The position numbers and the translations under genes were made by a program. From Kordiimonadaceae bacterium UBA4441 (GTDB lineage Bacteria > Pseudomonadota > Alphaproteobacteria > Sphingomonadales > Emcibacteraceae), in contig DGPL01000001.1 in assembly GCA_002390425.1 (NCBI GenBank), positions 2,553 to 66,552 on the forward strand: a stretch of 64,000 nucleotides of DNA. The letters run 5' to 3'. Of this stretch, positions 37,331-46,630 are shown piece by piece. The notes under the pieces were generated by a model that worked only from the letters and a program-made list of their open reading frames with translations, made no database searches and was not told the origin of the DNA. How positions within the stretch are numbered: position 1 is the first letter of the stretch; each line of letters opens with the position of its first letter.

Positions 37331-38067
37331 TGTTAGAAGGAAAAGTCGCCGTTGTAACTGGCGCATCGCGCGGCATCGGAAAAGCCACAGCATTAGCGCT
37401 CGCAAAAGAAGGCGCGCATATTATCGCGGTTGCAAGAACCGTAGGCGCACTTGAAGCACTTGATGATGAAATTAAAGCGGTATCAGGTAACGCAGCGACA
37501 TTGATACCACTTGATATTACCGATTTTGATGCTCTAGATCGTCTAGGCGGTGTCATAATGGAAAAATATGGCAAACTTGATATTTTAATCGCCAACGCTG
37601 GGTTTCTGGCTGACATTACACCAGTCAGCCATCTTAAACCAAAAACATTTGATAAACTTATGAATGTCAATGTGACGGCGAATTACCGATTAATCCGTTC
37701 GCTTGACCCATTACTTCGCGCCGCTGATCATGGACGTGCCGTTTTTATGGGTTCATCAAATGTTGCGCGAAACCCACGTCATTTTTGGGGTGGATACGCC
37801 ACAAGCAAAGCAGCACTTGAATGTTTGGTAAAGACCTACGCGCAAGAAATCGAACGATCAAACTTACGGGTCAATATCCTAAATCCCGGGCCGATTAGAA
37901 CTGCCATGCGTGCTAAAGCGGCACCGGGCGAAGATGCCAGTAAGTTGGACACCCCAGAAGATCTGATGCCTCTGATGATGCAATTATGTTCGCCGGAATT
38001 TAATGATAACGGTATCGTTGCTGATTATAAAATGTGGAAAGAAGATAAAAATAATTTCTTCTTTTAA
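37327..38067 (+). CDS. Short-chain dehydrogenase/reductase
   Basis: Classical SDR of 246 aa with VTGASRGIGKATALALAKEGA at the N-terminus, IANAGFLADI, Ser in FMGSSNVARNP and YATSKAALECL (Tyr and Lys). The C-terminus lacks the FabG ending. Directly coupled to purF by an ATGA overlap, an arrangement seen in other alphaproteobacteria, but the substrate is unknown. It converges with the thioesterase gene, overlapping by 4 nt. Confidence 0.85.
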   Translation: MMLEGKVAVVTGASRGIGKATALALAKEGAHIIAVARTVGALEALDDEIKAVSGNAATLIPLDITDFDALDRLGGVIMEKYGKLDILIANAGFLADITPVSHLKPKTFDKLMNVNVTANYRLIRSLDPLLRAADHGRAVFMGSSNVARNPRHFWGGYATSKAALECLVKTYAQEIERSNLRVNILNPGPIRTAMRAKAAPGEDASKLDTPEDLMPLMMQLCSPEFNDNGIVADYKMWKEDKNNFFF

Positions 38068-38477
38068 TCAACTAAAAATCCAGAGGCTAACTCTTTAAAC
38101 TCTTCGGTCATTGGTTTTGATTTTCGTTTTTTAAGATCAAAAATTACCGCTTTTTCTTCGCATGTAGATATTAAACTATCATCATCCGCATTAAACATGT
38201 AATGCATTGCTGTAAAAGAAGAATTTCCAAGATTTACAATACCGCTTTTGATATAAAACTTACCGCCTTCTCTAATTTCGACGATAAATTTCATATTAAG
38301 TTCCAGATCAACAAAACCTTGTTCATCATCAATTTTATATCCACATGCTTTAACGAGTTCATAACTGGCCTCGTCAAAAAGAGCGGTATATACGCGGGTT
38401 GTTAAATGCCCCATCTGATCACACATGTCGCCGCTTACTTCATGGCGACCTGTTTCAATTAAATTATTTTGTGGCAT
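38064..38477 (-). CDS. Hot-dog fold acyl-CoA thioesterase
   Basis: 137-aa protein of the 4HBT-like hot-dog family. Visible are GDMCDQMGHLTTRVYTALFDEASYELV in parts (the aspartate/histidine loop before the hot-dog helix) and FVDLELNMKFIVEIREGGKFYIKSGI strands. In carnitine catabolism of pseudomonads a small thioesterase (CdhB/betainyl-CoA thioesterase) is coded next to a BKACE protein, and the next gene here is a BKACE, overlapping by 14 nt. The same coupled role is therefore likely, though the acyl group is not known. Confidence 0.75.
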   Translation of the reverse strand: MPQNNLIETGRHEVSGDMCDQMGHLTTRVYTALFDEASYELVKACGYKIDDEQGFVDLELNMKFIVEIREGGKFYIKSGIVNLGNSSFTAMHYMFNADDDSLISTCEEKAVIFDLKKRKSKPMTEEFKELASGFLVD

Positions 38478-39408
38478 TGATCTTGTCCCTCCCTTTTAAT
38501 TTTAATCTTTCTCTGGCCTCATCTGGTTTAGCGACTAGATATCCAAGCTCTTCAATAATTGCTCTAATCTTACGGACTTGTTCGGCATTATTTTTAGCCA
38601 ATTGCTTATCAGGCATAATTAAACTATCTTCTAACCCAACGCGCACATTCCCGCCAAGGATTACGGCCATTGTCGCAAGCGGAATTTGCTGTAATCCCGC
38701 AGCAAGAACAGAAAATTGATAATTTTCAGGACCCAACAATCGATCAGCTGCCGCCTTCATCGCCATAAGGTTTTCTGGTGTTGCGCCAATGCCACCCATT
38801 ACCCCGAGCACAAATTGAACATAAAGCGGGCCTTTGACCATTCCTTCTTTGAAATAAAAAGCAAGCGTTTCGATATGACCCATGTCGTAACATTCGAATT
38901 CAAATTTTGCGCCTTTATCATTCCCAAGATCGCTAAGGATATTTTCAATATCTTCATAGGTGTTTTGAAATGTGGTTTTTTTAGTCGCATCCAAAAGTGC
39001 CGGTTCCCAATCGTGTTTCCACTCAGAAAACCGTTTCTTTAAGGTGAAAATGCCAAAATTCATCGATCCCATGTTAAGTGAACACATTTCCGGCCTGATA
39101 TGACGCGCAGGCGCTAAGCGCTGATCAAGCGTCATTAATGAACTTCCGCCCGTTGAAATATTAAGAACCGCATCTGTAGCTTGATGAATTTGTGGAATAA
39201 ATCCCATAAAATCATCTATATCCGCACTTGGTTTTCCGGTTTCAGGATCACGCGCATGTAAATGAATGATTGATGCCCCCGCCTCTGCTGCACCAATTGC
39301 TGCATCGGCGATCTCTGGCCCTGTTACGGGCAAATGTTCGCTCATGGTCGGCGTATAAATAGATCCTGTCACCGCACATGTGATGATAATATTTTTCTTA
39401 GTGGCCAT
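38464..39408 (-). CDS. BKACE (DUF849) beta-keto acid cleavage enzyme
   Basis: Zinc TIM-barrel enzyme condensing a beta-keto acid with acetyl-CoA to give acetoacetate and a new acyl-CoA. From ATG 39408 (314 aa) the N-terminus IIITCAVTGSIYTPTMSEHLPVT is typical in outline; the zinc-binding HLHARD lies at residues 49-54; INISTGGSS-like LNISTGGSS and VGLEDSLIM follow. Subfamily and substrate cannot be told from sequence by eye; known members act on dehydrocarnitine and 3-keto-5-aminohexanoate. Coupled to a thioesterase gene and divergent from a class III aminotransferase. Confidence 0.88.
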   Translation of the reverse strand: MATKKNIIITCAVTGSIYTPTMSEHLPVTGPEIADAAIGAAEAGASIIHLHARDPETGKPSADIDDFMGFIPQIHQATDAVLNISTGGSSLMTLDQRLAPARHIRPEMCSLNMGSMNFGIFTLKKRFSEWKHDWEPALLDATKKTTFQNTYEDIENILSDLGNDKGAKFEFECYDMGHIETLAFYFKEGMVKGPLYVQFVLGVMGGIGATPENLMAMKAAADRLLGPENYQFSVLAAGLQQIPLATMAVILGGNVRVGLEDSLIMPDKQLAKNNAEQVRKIRAIIEELGYLVAKPDEARERLKLKGRDKINATK

Positions 39409-39482
39409 TTTTTTATTTCTTTTCTTAATAATTAAATCATAATGCAATTGAGATATAAATTAGTCAACCAATTGAAAAGAAA

Positions 39483-40802
39483 ATGAAATCGCATCTTTTT
39501 TACCAAACCCGTGACCGAAAACCGCTGCTCGATCGTGCAGAAGGTATTTATATGTGGGATCAATCGGGCAAGCGATATATAGATGGATCAAGCGGTGCGA
39601 TGGTTTCGAACATCGGCCATAGTAATAAAAACGTACTTAATGCCATGAAAACCCAAATGGATAAATCAACATTTGGTTATCGCCTTCATTTTGAAAATGA
39701 ACCCGCAGAAAAACTTGCCGCGCGTGTCGCTGAACTGAGCCCAGATGGCCATGAAAAGGTCTTTTTCGTTTCCGGCGGTTCAGAAGCCGTTGAAAGCGCA
39801 ATCAAGTTAGCGCGACAACATGCATTTGCCAAAGGTGAATTAAAGAAATCAAAGGTCATATCACGTTCTCCTTCTTATCACGGGGCAACATTTGGGGCTC
39901 TTGCCTTAACATCATACGCACCATTAAATGATCCTTTTGATGCAATGACCATGGATATGCCCCATATTGCCGCACCGACCTGTTATTTGGATCGCGACAA
40001 CCTCACCATAGAAGAACGTGGCCTTAAATATGCGGAAATGTTAAAAGAAAAAATTATCGAAGAAGGCCCAGAAAACATCCTCGCCTTTATCATGGAACCC
40101 ATTGGTGGCGCCTCAACGGGGGCTCTCGTCGCGCCAGATATCTATTATTCCCGCATACATGAAATATGTGACGAGTTTAGTATTTTCCTGATTTATGATG
40201 AGGTTATGACGGGCGTGGGACGCACTGGTAAATTCCTTGCCTGTGAACATTGGGACATTAATCCCGATATTATCGCAACCGCAAAAGGCTTCGGTGCAGG
40301 CTATGTCCCCTTAGGTGCTATGACGGCAAAACAAGAAATCGTTGACACCGTTTTAAATAGTGGCGGTTTTCAACATGGATATACTTATGCAGGAAATCCA
40401 ATAGCCTGCGCTGCCGGTCTTGCCGTGATTAATGAAATTTACCAAAATAATCTTATGGCTAATACTTCCGAAATGGGCGCGCGTCTAATTACAGGACTTA
40501 ACACATTAAAAGAAAAGTATGACTTTATCGGTGATGTGCGCGGCAAAGGGCTTCTGACCGCATTTGAATTTGTCTCAAACCGTGAAACCATGGAACCGCT
40601 CCCCTCTGATATCAATGCCCATATCAAATTCGTCAATATGGCATATGATAAAGGGCTTATTATTTATTCGCGCCGCACTCGTATGGGTATTAAGGGTGAT
40701 CATTTCCTTGTGTGCCCACCTATGATTATAAACGATACTCAAATTGACGATATTCTATCGATATTAGATGACTGCCTTCGCCTCTATTCTAAGGAATTAT
40801 AA
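39483..40802 (+). CDS. Class III aminotransferase
   Basis: PLP fold type I omega-aminotransferase, 439 aa. Marks: SSGAMVSNIGHSN near the N-terminus, phosphate-binding SGGSEAVESAIKLARQ, PSYHGATFGAL, EPIGGASTGALV, LIYDEVMTGVGRTG and the PLP lysine in IATAKGFGAGYVPLG. The amino donor is unknown; family members act on putrescine, beta-alanine, taurine or similar. Weak ribosome site (GAAAAGAAA). A single base separates its stop from the ATG of the deacetylase gene, so the two are probably read together. Confidence 0.87.
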   Translation: MKSHLFYQTRDRKPLLDRAEGIYMWDQSGKRYIDGSSGAMVSNIGHSNKNVLNAMKTQMDKSTFGYRLHFENEPAEKLAARVAELSPDGHEKVFFVSGGSEAVESAIKLARQHAFAKGELKKSKVISRSPSYHGATFGALALTSYAPLNDPFDAMTMDMPHIAAPTCYLDRDNLTIEERGLKYAEMLKEKIIEEGPENILAFIMEPIGGASTGALVAPDIYYSRIHEICDEFSIFLIYDEVMTGVGRTGKFLACEHWDINPDIIATAKGFGAGYVPLGAMTAKQEIVDTVLNSGGFQHGYTYAGNPIACAAGLAVINEIYQNNLMANTSEMGARLITGLNTLKEKYDFIGDVRGKGLLTAFEFVSNRETMEPLPSDINAHIKFVNMAYDKGLIIYSRRTRMGIKGDHFLVCPPMIINDTQIDDILSILDDCLRLYSKEL

Positions 40803-40803
40803 T

Positions 40804-41823
40804 ATGAAATGTGTCTTTGCCGACGAACAATTAAAACATGCTCCTAAAAACTTTCTGGTAAATGGGGTGATAACGCCCACACCGGAAAAACCGGAACGTG
40901 TTTCTTATTTGATGGACGCTCTTAAAAAAGCCGGGCATTCTGTTGAAAGACCCCTTGATTATGGGCTTGATCATATTGCCTCTATCCATACGGACCGTTA
41001 TTTGACTTTTCTTGAAAATGCTTATGAAAGATGGGCACGAATTCCCGGTGCTGCCAAGGAAATTATGCCAAATATACATCCCTTAGATAGGTCAAACGGA
41101 TATCCAAAATCAGTTGTTGCCCAAGCGGGGTTTCATACGACTGATACATCAGCACCCATTACGCCTGATACATGGGAAAGTTCGCTTTGGGCCGCATGGT
41201 CGGCCATTCATGCAAGCGAAATGATTTTATCTGGTGAACGTCATGCTTATGCGTTATGTCGTCCACCAGGTCATCATGCAACAGCGGATACGGCGGGCGG
41301 GTTTTGTTACCTTAATAACACGGCAATTGCGACCCAGAACCTTTTAAAAAAATATCCGAAAATCGCTATTCTTGATGTCGATCTTCATCACGGCAACGGT
41401 ACCCAATCAATTTTTTATGATCTACGCGATGTGCTCACAATTTCTATTCATGCGGATACATCACGCTTTTATCCGTTTTTCTGGGGTTATGAAAATGAAT
41501 ATGGCGAAGGAACCGGCCAAGGATATAATATTAATTACCCCCTTCCCCGTGGCTCTGGTGATGACCCATTTATGGAAAAACTAACACATGCCCTTGACGA
41601 AATTGATGATTTTGACGCCGACATGTTGGTTATTGCACTAGGCCTAGACGCCTTTGAAGGCGATCCTTTCGCCGGGCTTTCCATTACCACAAACGGCTAT
41701 AACCTTATGGCCAAAATGATCGCAGAACGTACTAACACCCCTATCCTCATGGTACAAGAAGGCGGTTATATCTGTGATGAACTTGGTGAAAACCTTATTA
41801 GTTTTTTAGGTGGTATTGAGTAA
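40804..41823 (+). CDS. Acetylpolyamine amidohydrolase (HDAC family)
   Basis: Zinc deacetylase of the arginase/deacetylase fold. From ATG 40804 (339 aa): CRPPGHHATADTAGGFCYLNNTA in parts (the charge-relay histidines), zinc ligands in ILDVDLHHGNGTQ and ALGLDAFEGDP, and the C-terminal MVQEGGY. The segment FYPFFWGYENEYGEG resembles the loop that narrows the active site of acetylpolyamine amidohydrolases, which favours acetylated polyamines over histone-like proteins. Lies directly after the aminotransferase, suggesting deacetylation followed by transamination. Confidence 0.83.
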   Translation: MKCVFADEQLKHAPKNFLVNGVITPTPEKPERVSYLMDALKKAGHSVERPLDYGLDHIASIHTDRYLTFLENAYERWARIPGAAKEIMPNIHPLDRSNGYPKSVVAQAGFHTTDTSAPITPDTWESSLWAAWSAIHASEMILSGERHAYALCRPPGHHATADTAGGFCYLNNTAIATQNLLKKYPKIAILDVDLHHGNGTQSIFYDLRDVLTISIHADTSRFYPFFWGYENEYGEGTGQGYNINYPLPRGSGDDPFMEKLTHALDEIDDFDADMLVIALGLDAFEGDPFAGLSITTNGYNLMAKMIAERTNTPILMVQEGGYICDELGENLISFLGGIE

Positions 41824-41824
41824 T

Positions 41825-42208
41825 TTATCCGCCCAAATCACCAGTATAATTAAAAGCAGCAAACTTATTGCCATCTGGATCACGAAGATAGCCGATATAA
41901 AAGCCCGGTGTTCTTTCGCCTGGATTTCCTTCGCAAGTGGCGCCATTATCAATGGCGGCTTGATAAAATTCATCGACCTGTTCTGGTGACATGGCGTTAA
42001 AAGATGTCATAACTCCATTACCCGCACTCGATTCCTGCCCATTAAAGGGAAGGCAGACGGAGAATGATGGTTGATCAGGTGTAACGCTCCAAACGATGAA
42101 TGTATCACCCTCTAAGCTGCGTTTTGCACCTAATACGCCTAAAACTTTATCATAGAAATTACCCGCTGCTTTTAAGTCGTGGGTACCGACCATTGTATAA
42201 CCGATCAT
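41825..42208 (-). CDS. VOC family protein, paralogue A
   Basis: 127-aa single-module vicinal-oxygen-chelate protein beginning MIGYTMVGTHDLKAAGNFYDKVLG in outline and ending YIGYLRDPDGNKFAAFNY. At the places where glyoxalase-type proteins carry metal ligands (early His, late Glu) it has Tyr and Ala, so metal use is doubtful. Third of three adjacent paralogues on the minus strand; convergent with the deacetylase gene. Function unknown. Confidence 0.8.
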   Translation of the reverse strand: MIGYTMVGTHDLKAAGNFYDKVLGVLGAKRSLEGDTFIVWSVTPDQPSFSVCLPFNGQESSAGNGVMTSFNAMSPEQVDEFYQAAIDNGATCEGNPGERTPGFYIGYLRDPDGNKFAAFNYTGDLGG

Positions 42209-42250
42209 TTGCTACCTCCCTTTATTAATTCTATTATGATTTAACTGACC

Positions 42251-42637
42251 TTATAGGTGGTCATTATGGGGGTAATGGTAAGCTGCTAATTTATTGCCGT
42301 CAAGGTCACGAAAATAACCGATATAATATCCACCGTCTCGCATTCCTGGCTCACCTTCAGAAGTGGCACCATTTTTTATTGCGCATTCGTAAACTTTATG
42401 AACCATTTCTTGAGTGTTCACAGGAAAGGCAATCATAGAACCATTGCCTACGGTTGCTTCATTTCCGTCATAAGGAATACATATAGAAAAAGAAGGGTGA
42501 TCAGCCGCATCATTCCAAAGGATGAATTTTTCATATTCCATCTTTCTTGTGGCACCCATAGTGCCCAGAACTTTGTCATAAAATGCGGCAGACTTCCCAA
42601 TGTCTTTGACGCCGACCATCGTATAGCCGATCATCAT
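42251..42637 (-). CDS. VOC family protein, paralogue B
   Basis: 128-aa VOC protein with the same frame as its neighbours: IGYTMVGVKDIGKSAAFYDKVLG in outline, PSFSICIPYDGNEATVGNG and YYIGYFRDLDGNKLAAYHY. It diverges from paralogue A at many sites, so the duplication is not recent. Start is ATGATG; either Met could serve. A 42-nt gap precedes paralogue A and a 6-nt gap follows paralogue C. Confidence 0.8.
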   Translation of the reverse strand: MMIGYTMVGVKDIGKSAAFYDKVLGTMGATRKMEYEKFILWNDAADHPSFSICIPYDGNEATVGNGSMIAFPVNTQEMVHKVYECAIKNGATSEGEPGMRDGGYYIGYFRDLDGNKLAAYHYPHNDHL

Positions 42638-42643
42638 TGTTAA

Positions 42644-43027
42644 TTATCCCGCCATATGAAATGCGGCAAATTTATTGCCATCTGGATCACGGAAATAACC
42701 AACATAATATTGTTCATCTTCACCGCGTGGACCTGGTTTACCTTCGCATGATCCACCGCTTGCTTGAGCCGCGGCATACATCGCGTCAACTTGGTCTGTT
42801 GTTTCGCAACCAAATGAAATCATTGTTCCATTACCATGCGTTGCTACATTACCGTCATGTGGAAGACAAGCCGCGAAGAATGGTTTTCCTTCTCCAGCGC
42901 CCCACATAATTGCAGTGTCGCGCTTCATCATGCGTTCAGCACCAACGACACCCAGTACTTTATCGAAAAAATCACCGGACGCTGGTAAATTGGTTGATCC
43001 AACCATTGCATAACTAATCATATTCAT
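42644..43027 (-). CDS. VOC family protein, paralogue C
   Basis: 127-aa VOC protein (MISYAMVGSTNLPASGDFFDKVLG in outline; DGNVATHGNGTMISF; YYVGYFRDPDGNKFAAFHM). First of the three-gene run, with AGGAGA close before ATG 43027. The second Met, three codons on, matches the family start better. It carries more cysteines (AACLPHDG, GCETTD, GSCEG) than the other two. Function unknown; the tandem suggests three related ligands or substrates. Confidence 0.8.
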   Translation of the reverse strand: MNMISYAMVGSTNLPASGDFFDKVLGVVGAERMMKRDTAIMWGAGEGKPFFAACLPHDGNVATHGNGTMISFGCETTDQVDAMYAAAQASGGSCEGKPGPRGEDEQYYVGYFRDPDGNKFAAFHMAG

Positions 43028-43054
43028 TATCTCCTAAATTTTGCTGTTATCATG

Positions 43055-44470
43055 TTAATCTTTTTTATAGGGGTTATCGCCTTTACGTAACATTATACGA
43101 ATTGGCACCCCGGGCATATCGAAATCGTACCTTAATTCATTAAGCAAATATCTGGTATAGCTGTCGGCCAAATCATTCGGGCGATTACAAAAAATTGCAA
43201 ATGTCGGTGGCCGCGTTTTTACTTGCGTCATATAACGCATTTTCGTACGACGTCCTTTAACGGACGGTGCCGGATGATATTGCAATGTCTCCGCTAACCA
43301 TTTATTCAGTTTAGCCGTACTGATACGTTTATTCCATAATTTATAAGCTTCAAAAACCTGTGGCATTAATCTGTCAAGGCCACGCCCTGTTAATGCTGAA
43401 ATAGGGACGATTGGAATGCCTTTAATTTGCGGCAATGAATGTTCAAGCTTATGGGCAATATCTTTCATCACTTCCTGTCTATTTTCAAGAAGATCATATT
43501 TATTAAGCCCAATCACCAAACCACGTCCCTCTTGAACGATCAGGCTCGCAATAGAAAGGTCTTGTTTTTCAAACGGCTGCGTCGCATCGACCATAAGGAT
43601 CACTATTTCAGCAAAATTTAAAGCACGGATCGTATCAGCCACAGATAATTTTTCTAGCTTTTCCTGCACCCGTGATTTTCGGCGCATACCAGCCGTATCA
43701 AATATTCTGAGTTCACGTCCTTCATAAGTATAGTTTACACCAATAGAATCGCGTGTAATCCCAGCTTCGGGGCCAGTAAGCATTCTATCTTCACCCAAAA
43801 TTTTATTAATTAGTGTCGATTTTCCAGCGTTAGGGCGACCAACGATGGCGATTTGCATGGGTAAGCCATCGTCTTGTTCACTTAATAACTCATCTTCTTC
43901 GCTGACTTCCCCTTCGATTATCACGGATTTTGCCGTGACCTCTTCTTCAGGGTTGGCAAATGGATCAATTCCGAGTTCTCTTAAGGCTTCATCAAATGCA
44001 TCGCTTAAATCGGCTAGTCCTTCACCATGCTCCGCTGATAACGGAACTGGGTCTCCTAATCCTAAGGTATAAGATTCGTAAAGGCCGCTTTCGCCGGCTT
44101 TTCCTTCTGATTTATTAGCAACTAGGATCGTTGGTTTTTTATTGCGGCGAAGTATATCTGCAAAATGTTTATCAAGTGGCGTAACGCCTGCCCTTGCATC
44201 TATCATGAACATTGAAAAATCGGCCTCTTCGATCGCGAGCTCTGTTTGCTTTCTCATTCTGGCTGAAAGGCTATCACCGGTTTCATCCTCAAGGCCCGCC
44301 GTATCAATGATACGAAATTTAAGTTCACCAAGCGATGCTTTCGCATCTCGGCGGTCACGGGTTACACCTGGCGTATCATCAACAAGTGCCAGTCTTTTAC
44401 CGACAAGACGGTTAAATAGTGTTGATTTTCCGACATTTGGACGTCCGATAATTGCTACTGTGAAAGTCAT
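43055..44470 (-). CDS. der: Ribosome assembly GTPase Der (EngA)
   Basis: Tandem GTPase needed for 50S assembly. The 471-aa protein has two G domains: GRPNVGKSTLFNRLVG (residues 9-24) with DTPGVTRD, DTAGLED and VANKSEG; then GRPNAGKSTLINKILG with DTAGMRRKSR and GLNKYDL, followed by a KH-like C-terminal domain (TRPPTFAIFCNRP). Lies 31 nt after bamB; bamB-der adjacency is widespread. Confidence 0.97.
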   Translation of the reverse strand: MTFTVAIIGRPNVGKSTLFNRLVGKRLALVDDTPGVTRDRRDAKASLGELKFRIIDTAGLEDETGDSLSARMRKQTELAIEEADFSMFMIDARAGVTPLDKHFADILRRNKKPTILVANKSEGKAGESGLYESYTLGLGDPVPLSAEHGEGLADLSDAFDEALRELGIDPFANPEEEVTAKSVIIEGEVSEEDELLSEQDDGLPMQIAIVGRPNAGKSTLINKILGEDRMLTGPEAGITRDSIGVNYTYEGRELRIFDTAGMRRKSRVQEKLEKLSVADTIRALNFAEIVILMVDATQPFEKQDLSIASLIVQEGRGLVIGLNKYDLLENRQEVMKDIAHKLEHSLPQIKGIPIVPISALTGRGLDRLMPQVFEAYKLWNKRISTAKLNKWLAETLQYHPAPSVKGRRTKMRYMTQVKTRPPTFAIFCNRPNDLADSYTRYLLNELRYDFDMPGVPIRIMLRKGDNPYKKD

Positions 44471-44500
44471 GTTTTTTCAATTCAATAATGCTGGCAAGGC

Positions 44501-45862
44501 TTAACGCAGCGCGATGATTTCACCGTCACTTAATAAGAAATAAAGCGTCTCATTCGAAACAATTGGTCCCATTGATGAATTATCAGGAAGATCAATACCG
44601 CTTATTACATCTCCAGTATAAGGAGAAAGCGTTAAGGCATACCCATGAGACGACGTAACAATCACACGATCACTCGCAACCACTGGTCCATGCCAATGAA
44701 CGGGTTCTTTACGAATTTCTGGGTCTTGAAAGCGTTCAAGTTGAGTGATCCAACGTATACGGCCTTCTCTTCTCGTAACACATATAACTTCAGAGTTTGT
44801 AGTAACAATATAAATATATTCACCCACAATCCATGGCGTATGTTGTGAACCGTAATTTTGCTCCCAAACTCGAACACCACTTCTTAAATTTATCGCCGCC
44901 ATTCGTCCGCTGTGGCTAATTAAATAGACAATACCATCATAGACAACCGGATGACCATCAATATCACGTAAACTCGACATAGCTGTGAGTTGGCCTTGCC
45001 GATTTAATGTGTCGGTCCAAAGAACACGACCATTTTCAACACGCATTGCATAAACTTCACCGGAGGAATATGGCACAATAACTGTATTATCGATAACAGC
45101 AGGACTAGCATTTCCCGCTAAGCCCTCATTTTCAGCAATTCCGACCTCATCCCAAACAATCTCACCCGTATTTGCATCCATTGCATAGATATGATTATCG
45201 TGGGTCACGCCAAAAACACGTCCATCTGAGTAAGTGGGTGAACCGCGCATTGGTACCCCGATATCTTCTAACCAAATTTCGCTACCATCAGAAAGATTTA
45301 GGGCCCCAAAGTGACCATAACCCGTTAGAAAATATAGCGCATTTTCACCGACCGTAACGCCTCCGCCATAGCTAAGCATCTCAGTCTCATTTTCCATGGT
45401 GTATTTAGTGTCCCAAATTACGCGACCATTTTCAGCGTTTACTGCAGAGATTTTAGCATCTGCATCAATAACGTATAAAACGCCGTCTTTGATAACAGGC
45501 GTAGAAACAATCGCTTTACGGCCCGTTGTACCATTTCCAATATCTCGGCTCCATAGGCGTTCAGGAGCATCACCAACCGATAAATGTTGCATTAAATGAT
45601 GTAAATTTCCACCAGCTTGATCCCAATTTTCATTCACATAAGGCTGTGGCAATGTAACTTGTAAGTTAGCAAGGGCTGGATCTGCGCTCAATTGTTGCTC
45701 AAATGTTAAAACCGATATACGGTCGCCTTCGATGGTTTCTCTTGAATTATCTGCAGATCTTAAACTATCACATGAAGCAAGTAATGATGTCATTATCAAC
45801 AGACCAATTAATGATAAATAATGCATTACATTATTCGAATATTTTTCTGTCTTATTGGCCAT
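44501..45862 (-). CDS. bamB: BamB-like outer-membrane assembly lipoprotein
   Basis: Lipoprotein of the BAM beta-barrel assembly machine. The 453-aa protein has a signal with lipobox LLASC (lipidated Cys31) and eight-blade PQQ-type beta-propeller repeats, e.g. VLYVIDADAKISAVNAENGRVIWDT in parts and VFGVTHDNHIYAMDANTGEIVWDE in parts. Between a YfgM-like gene and der, the gene order of many proteobacteria, which supports BamB over a PQQ dehydrogenase. Confidence 0.9.
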   Translation of the reverse strand: MANKTEKYSNNVMHYLSLIGLLIMTSLLASCDSLRSADNSRETIEGDRISVLTFEQQLSADPALANLQVTLPQPYVNENWDQAGGNLHHLMQHLSVGDAPERLWSRDIGNGTTGRKAIVSTPVIKDGVLYVIDADAKISAVNAENGRVIWDTKYTMENETEMLSYGGGVTVGENALYFLTGYGHFGALNLSDGSEIWLEDIGVPMRGSPTYSDGRVFGVTHDNHIYAMDANTGEIVWDEVGIAENEGLAGNASPAVIDNTVIVPYSSGEVYAMRVENGRVLWTDTLNRQGQLTAMSSLRDIDGHPVVYDGIVYLISHSGRMAAINLRSGVRVWEQNYGSQHTPWIVGEYIYIVTTNSEVICVTRREGRIRWITQLERFQDPEIRKEPVHWHGPVVASDRVIVTSSHGYALTLSPYTGDVISGIDLPDNSSMGPIVSNETLYFLLSDGEIIALR

Positions 45863-45877
45863 AATATTTCCTATGAA

Positions 45878-46531
45878 CTATTCAATCACACTTAAATATT
45901 GTTCTGCGCGCGTTTTAATCGAGCCAGATGCATTTTCATCATTAATAAGAGCCTCAAGTCGTGATTTCGCAGCACCACTATCACCTGCCCTTAATTCAGA
46001 AAGTGCCATAATTTCTGCAGCAAAATATTGATACTTACTATCACTGTTTAAAATGAGTGATAGACGTGAAAGAATTTGATCAACTGAAGCCGTATCCAAT
46101 TCTAAGAGAGCCGCTTGAATTGTAGCCATATCTTTATAAACTTGAGCCACTGATGAAGACGTCACAAATTGATCAAGAATAGTAATTGCCCCTGCTCTAT
46201 CATCATTTGAAATTGCAATTTCGGCTTTTTTAAACGTTGCAAGAATTTCATACGCCTCAACATCACTATTCAATAGTGGGTCAAGTGCGGAAGAAATTTC
46301 TGCATCATTCATGCTTATTGCCTGCGTATATAGTGACGCTTGTTCACTATATTTGCTTTCAATGACAGAGGTATATATGGCTCTTCCCGCAACAATTGCG
46401 ACAACACCGACAGCAATTCCAATTACGAATTTGCCGTACTTTTTCCATAAATCATTTATTTGTCTTTGGCGAATGTCTTCATCGACTTCGCGAATAAACT
46501 CGTCTGACACCAGGGTCTCCTGTAAATTCAA
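45878..46531 (-). CDS. YfgM-like TPR membrane protein
   Basis: 217-aa protein with an N-terminal cytosolic helix (EDIRQRQINDLWKKYGKFVIG in parts), one membrane helix (VIGIAVGVVAIVAGRAIYTSVI) and a periplasmic helical region that fits tetratricopeptide repeats (SLYTQAISMNDAEISSALDPL; FKKAEIAISNDDRAGAITILDQF, each in part). The family (YfgM/DUF2133-like) interacts with the Sec translocon and periplasmic chaperones in E. coli. Precedes bamB by 15 nt. Confidence 0.82.
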   Translation of the reverse strand: MNLQETLVSDEFIREVDEDIRQRQINDLWKKYGKFVIGIAVGVVAIVAGRAIYTSVIESKYSEQASLYTQAISMNDAEISSALDPLLNSDVEAYEILATFKKAEIAISNDDRAGAITILDQFVTSSSVAQVYKDMATIQAALLELDTASVDQILSRLSLILNSDSKYQYFAAEIMALSELRAGDSGAAKSRLEALINDENASGSIKTRAEQYLSVIE

Positions 46532-46630
46532 TAATATTTATAACATATATATGGCGACAAAATAACCGACCTGATGCAAGAAGGCAATCAACCATTATCT
46601 ATATTCTTTAAAAAAGAGGCTATTTTAAGA

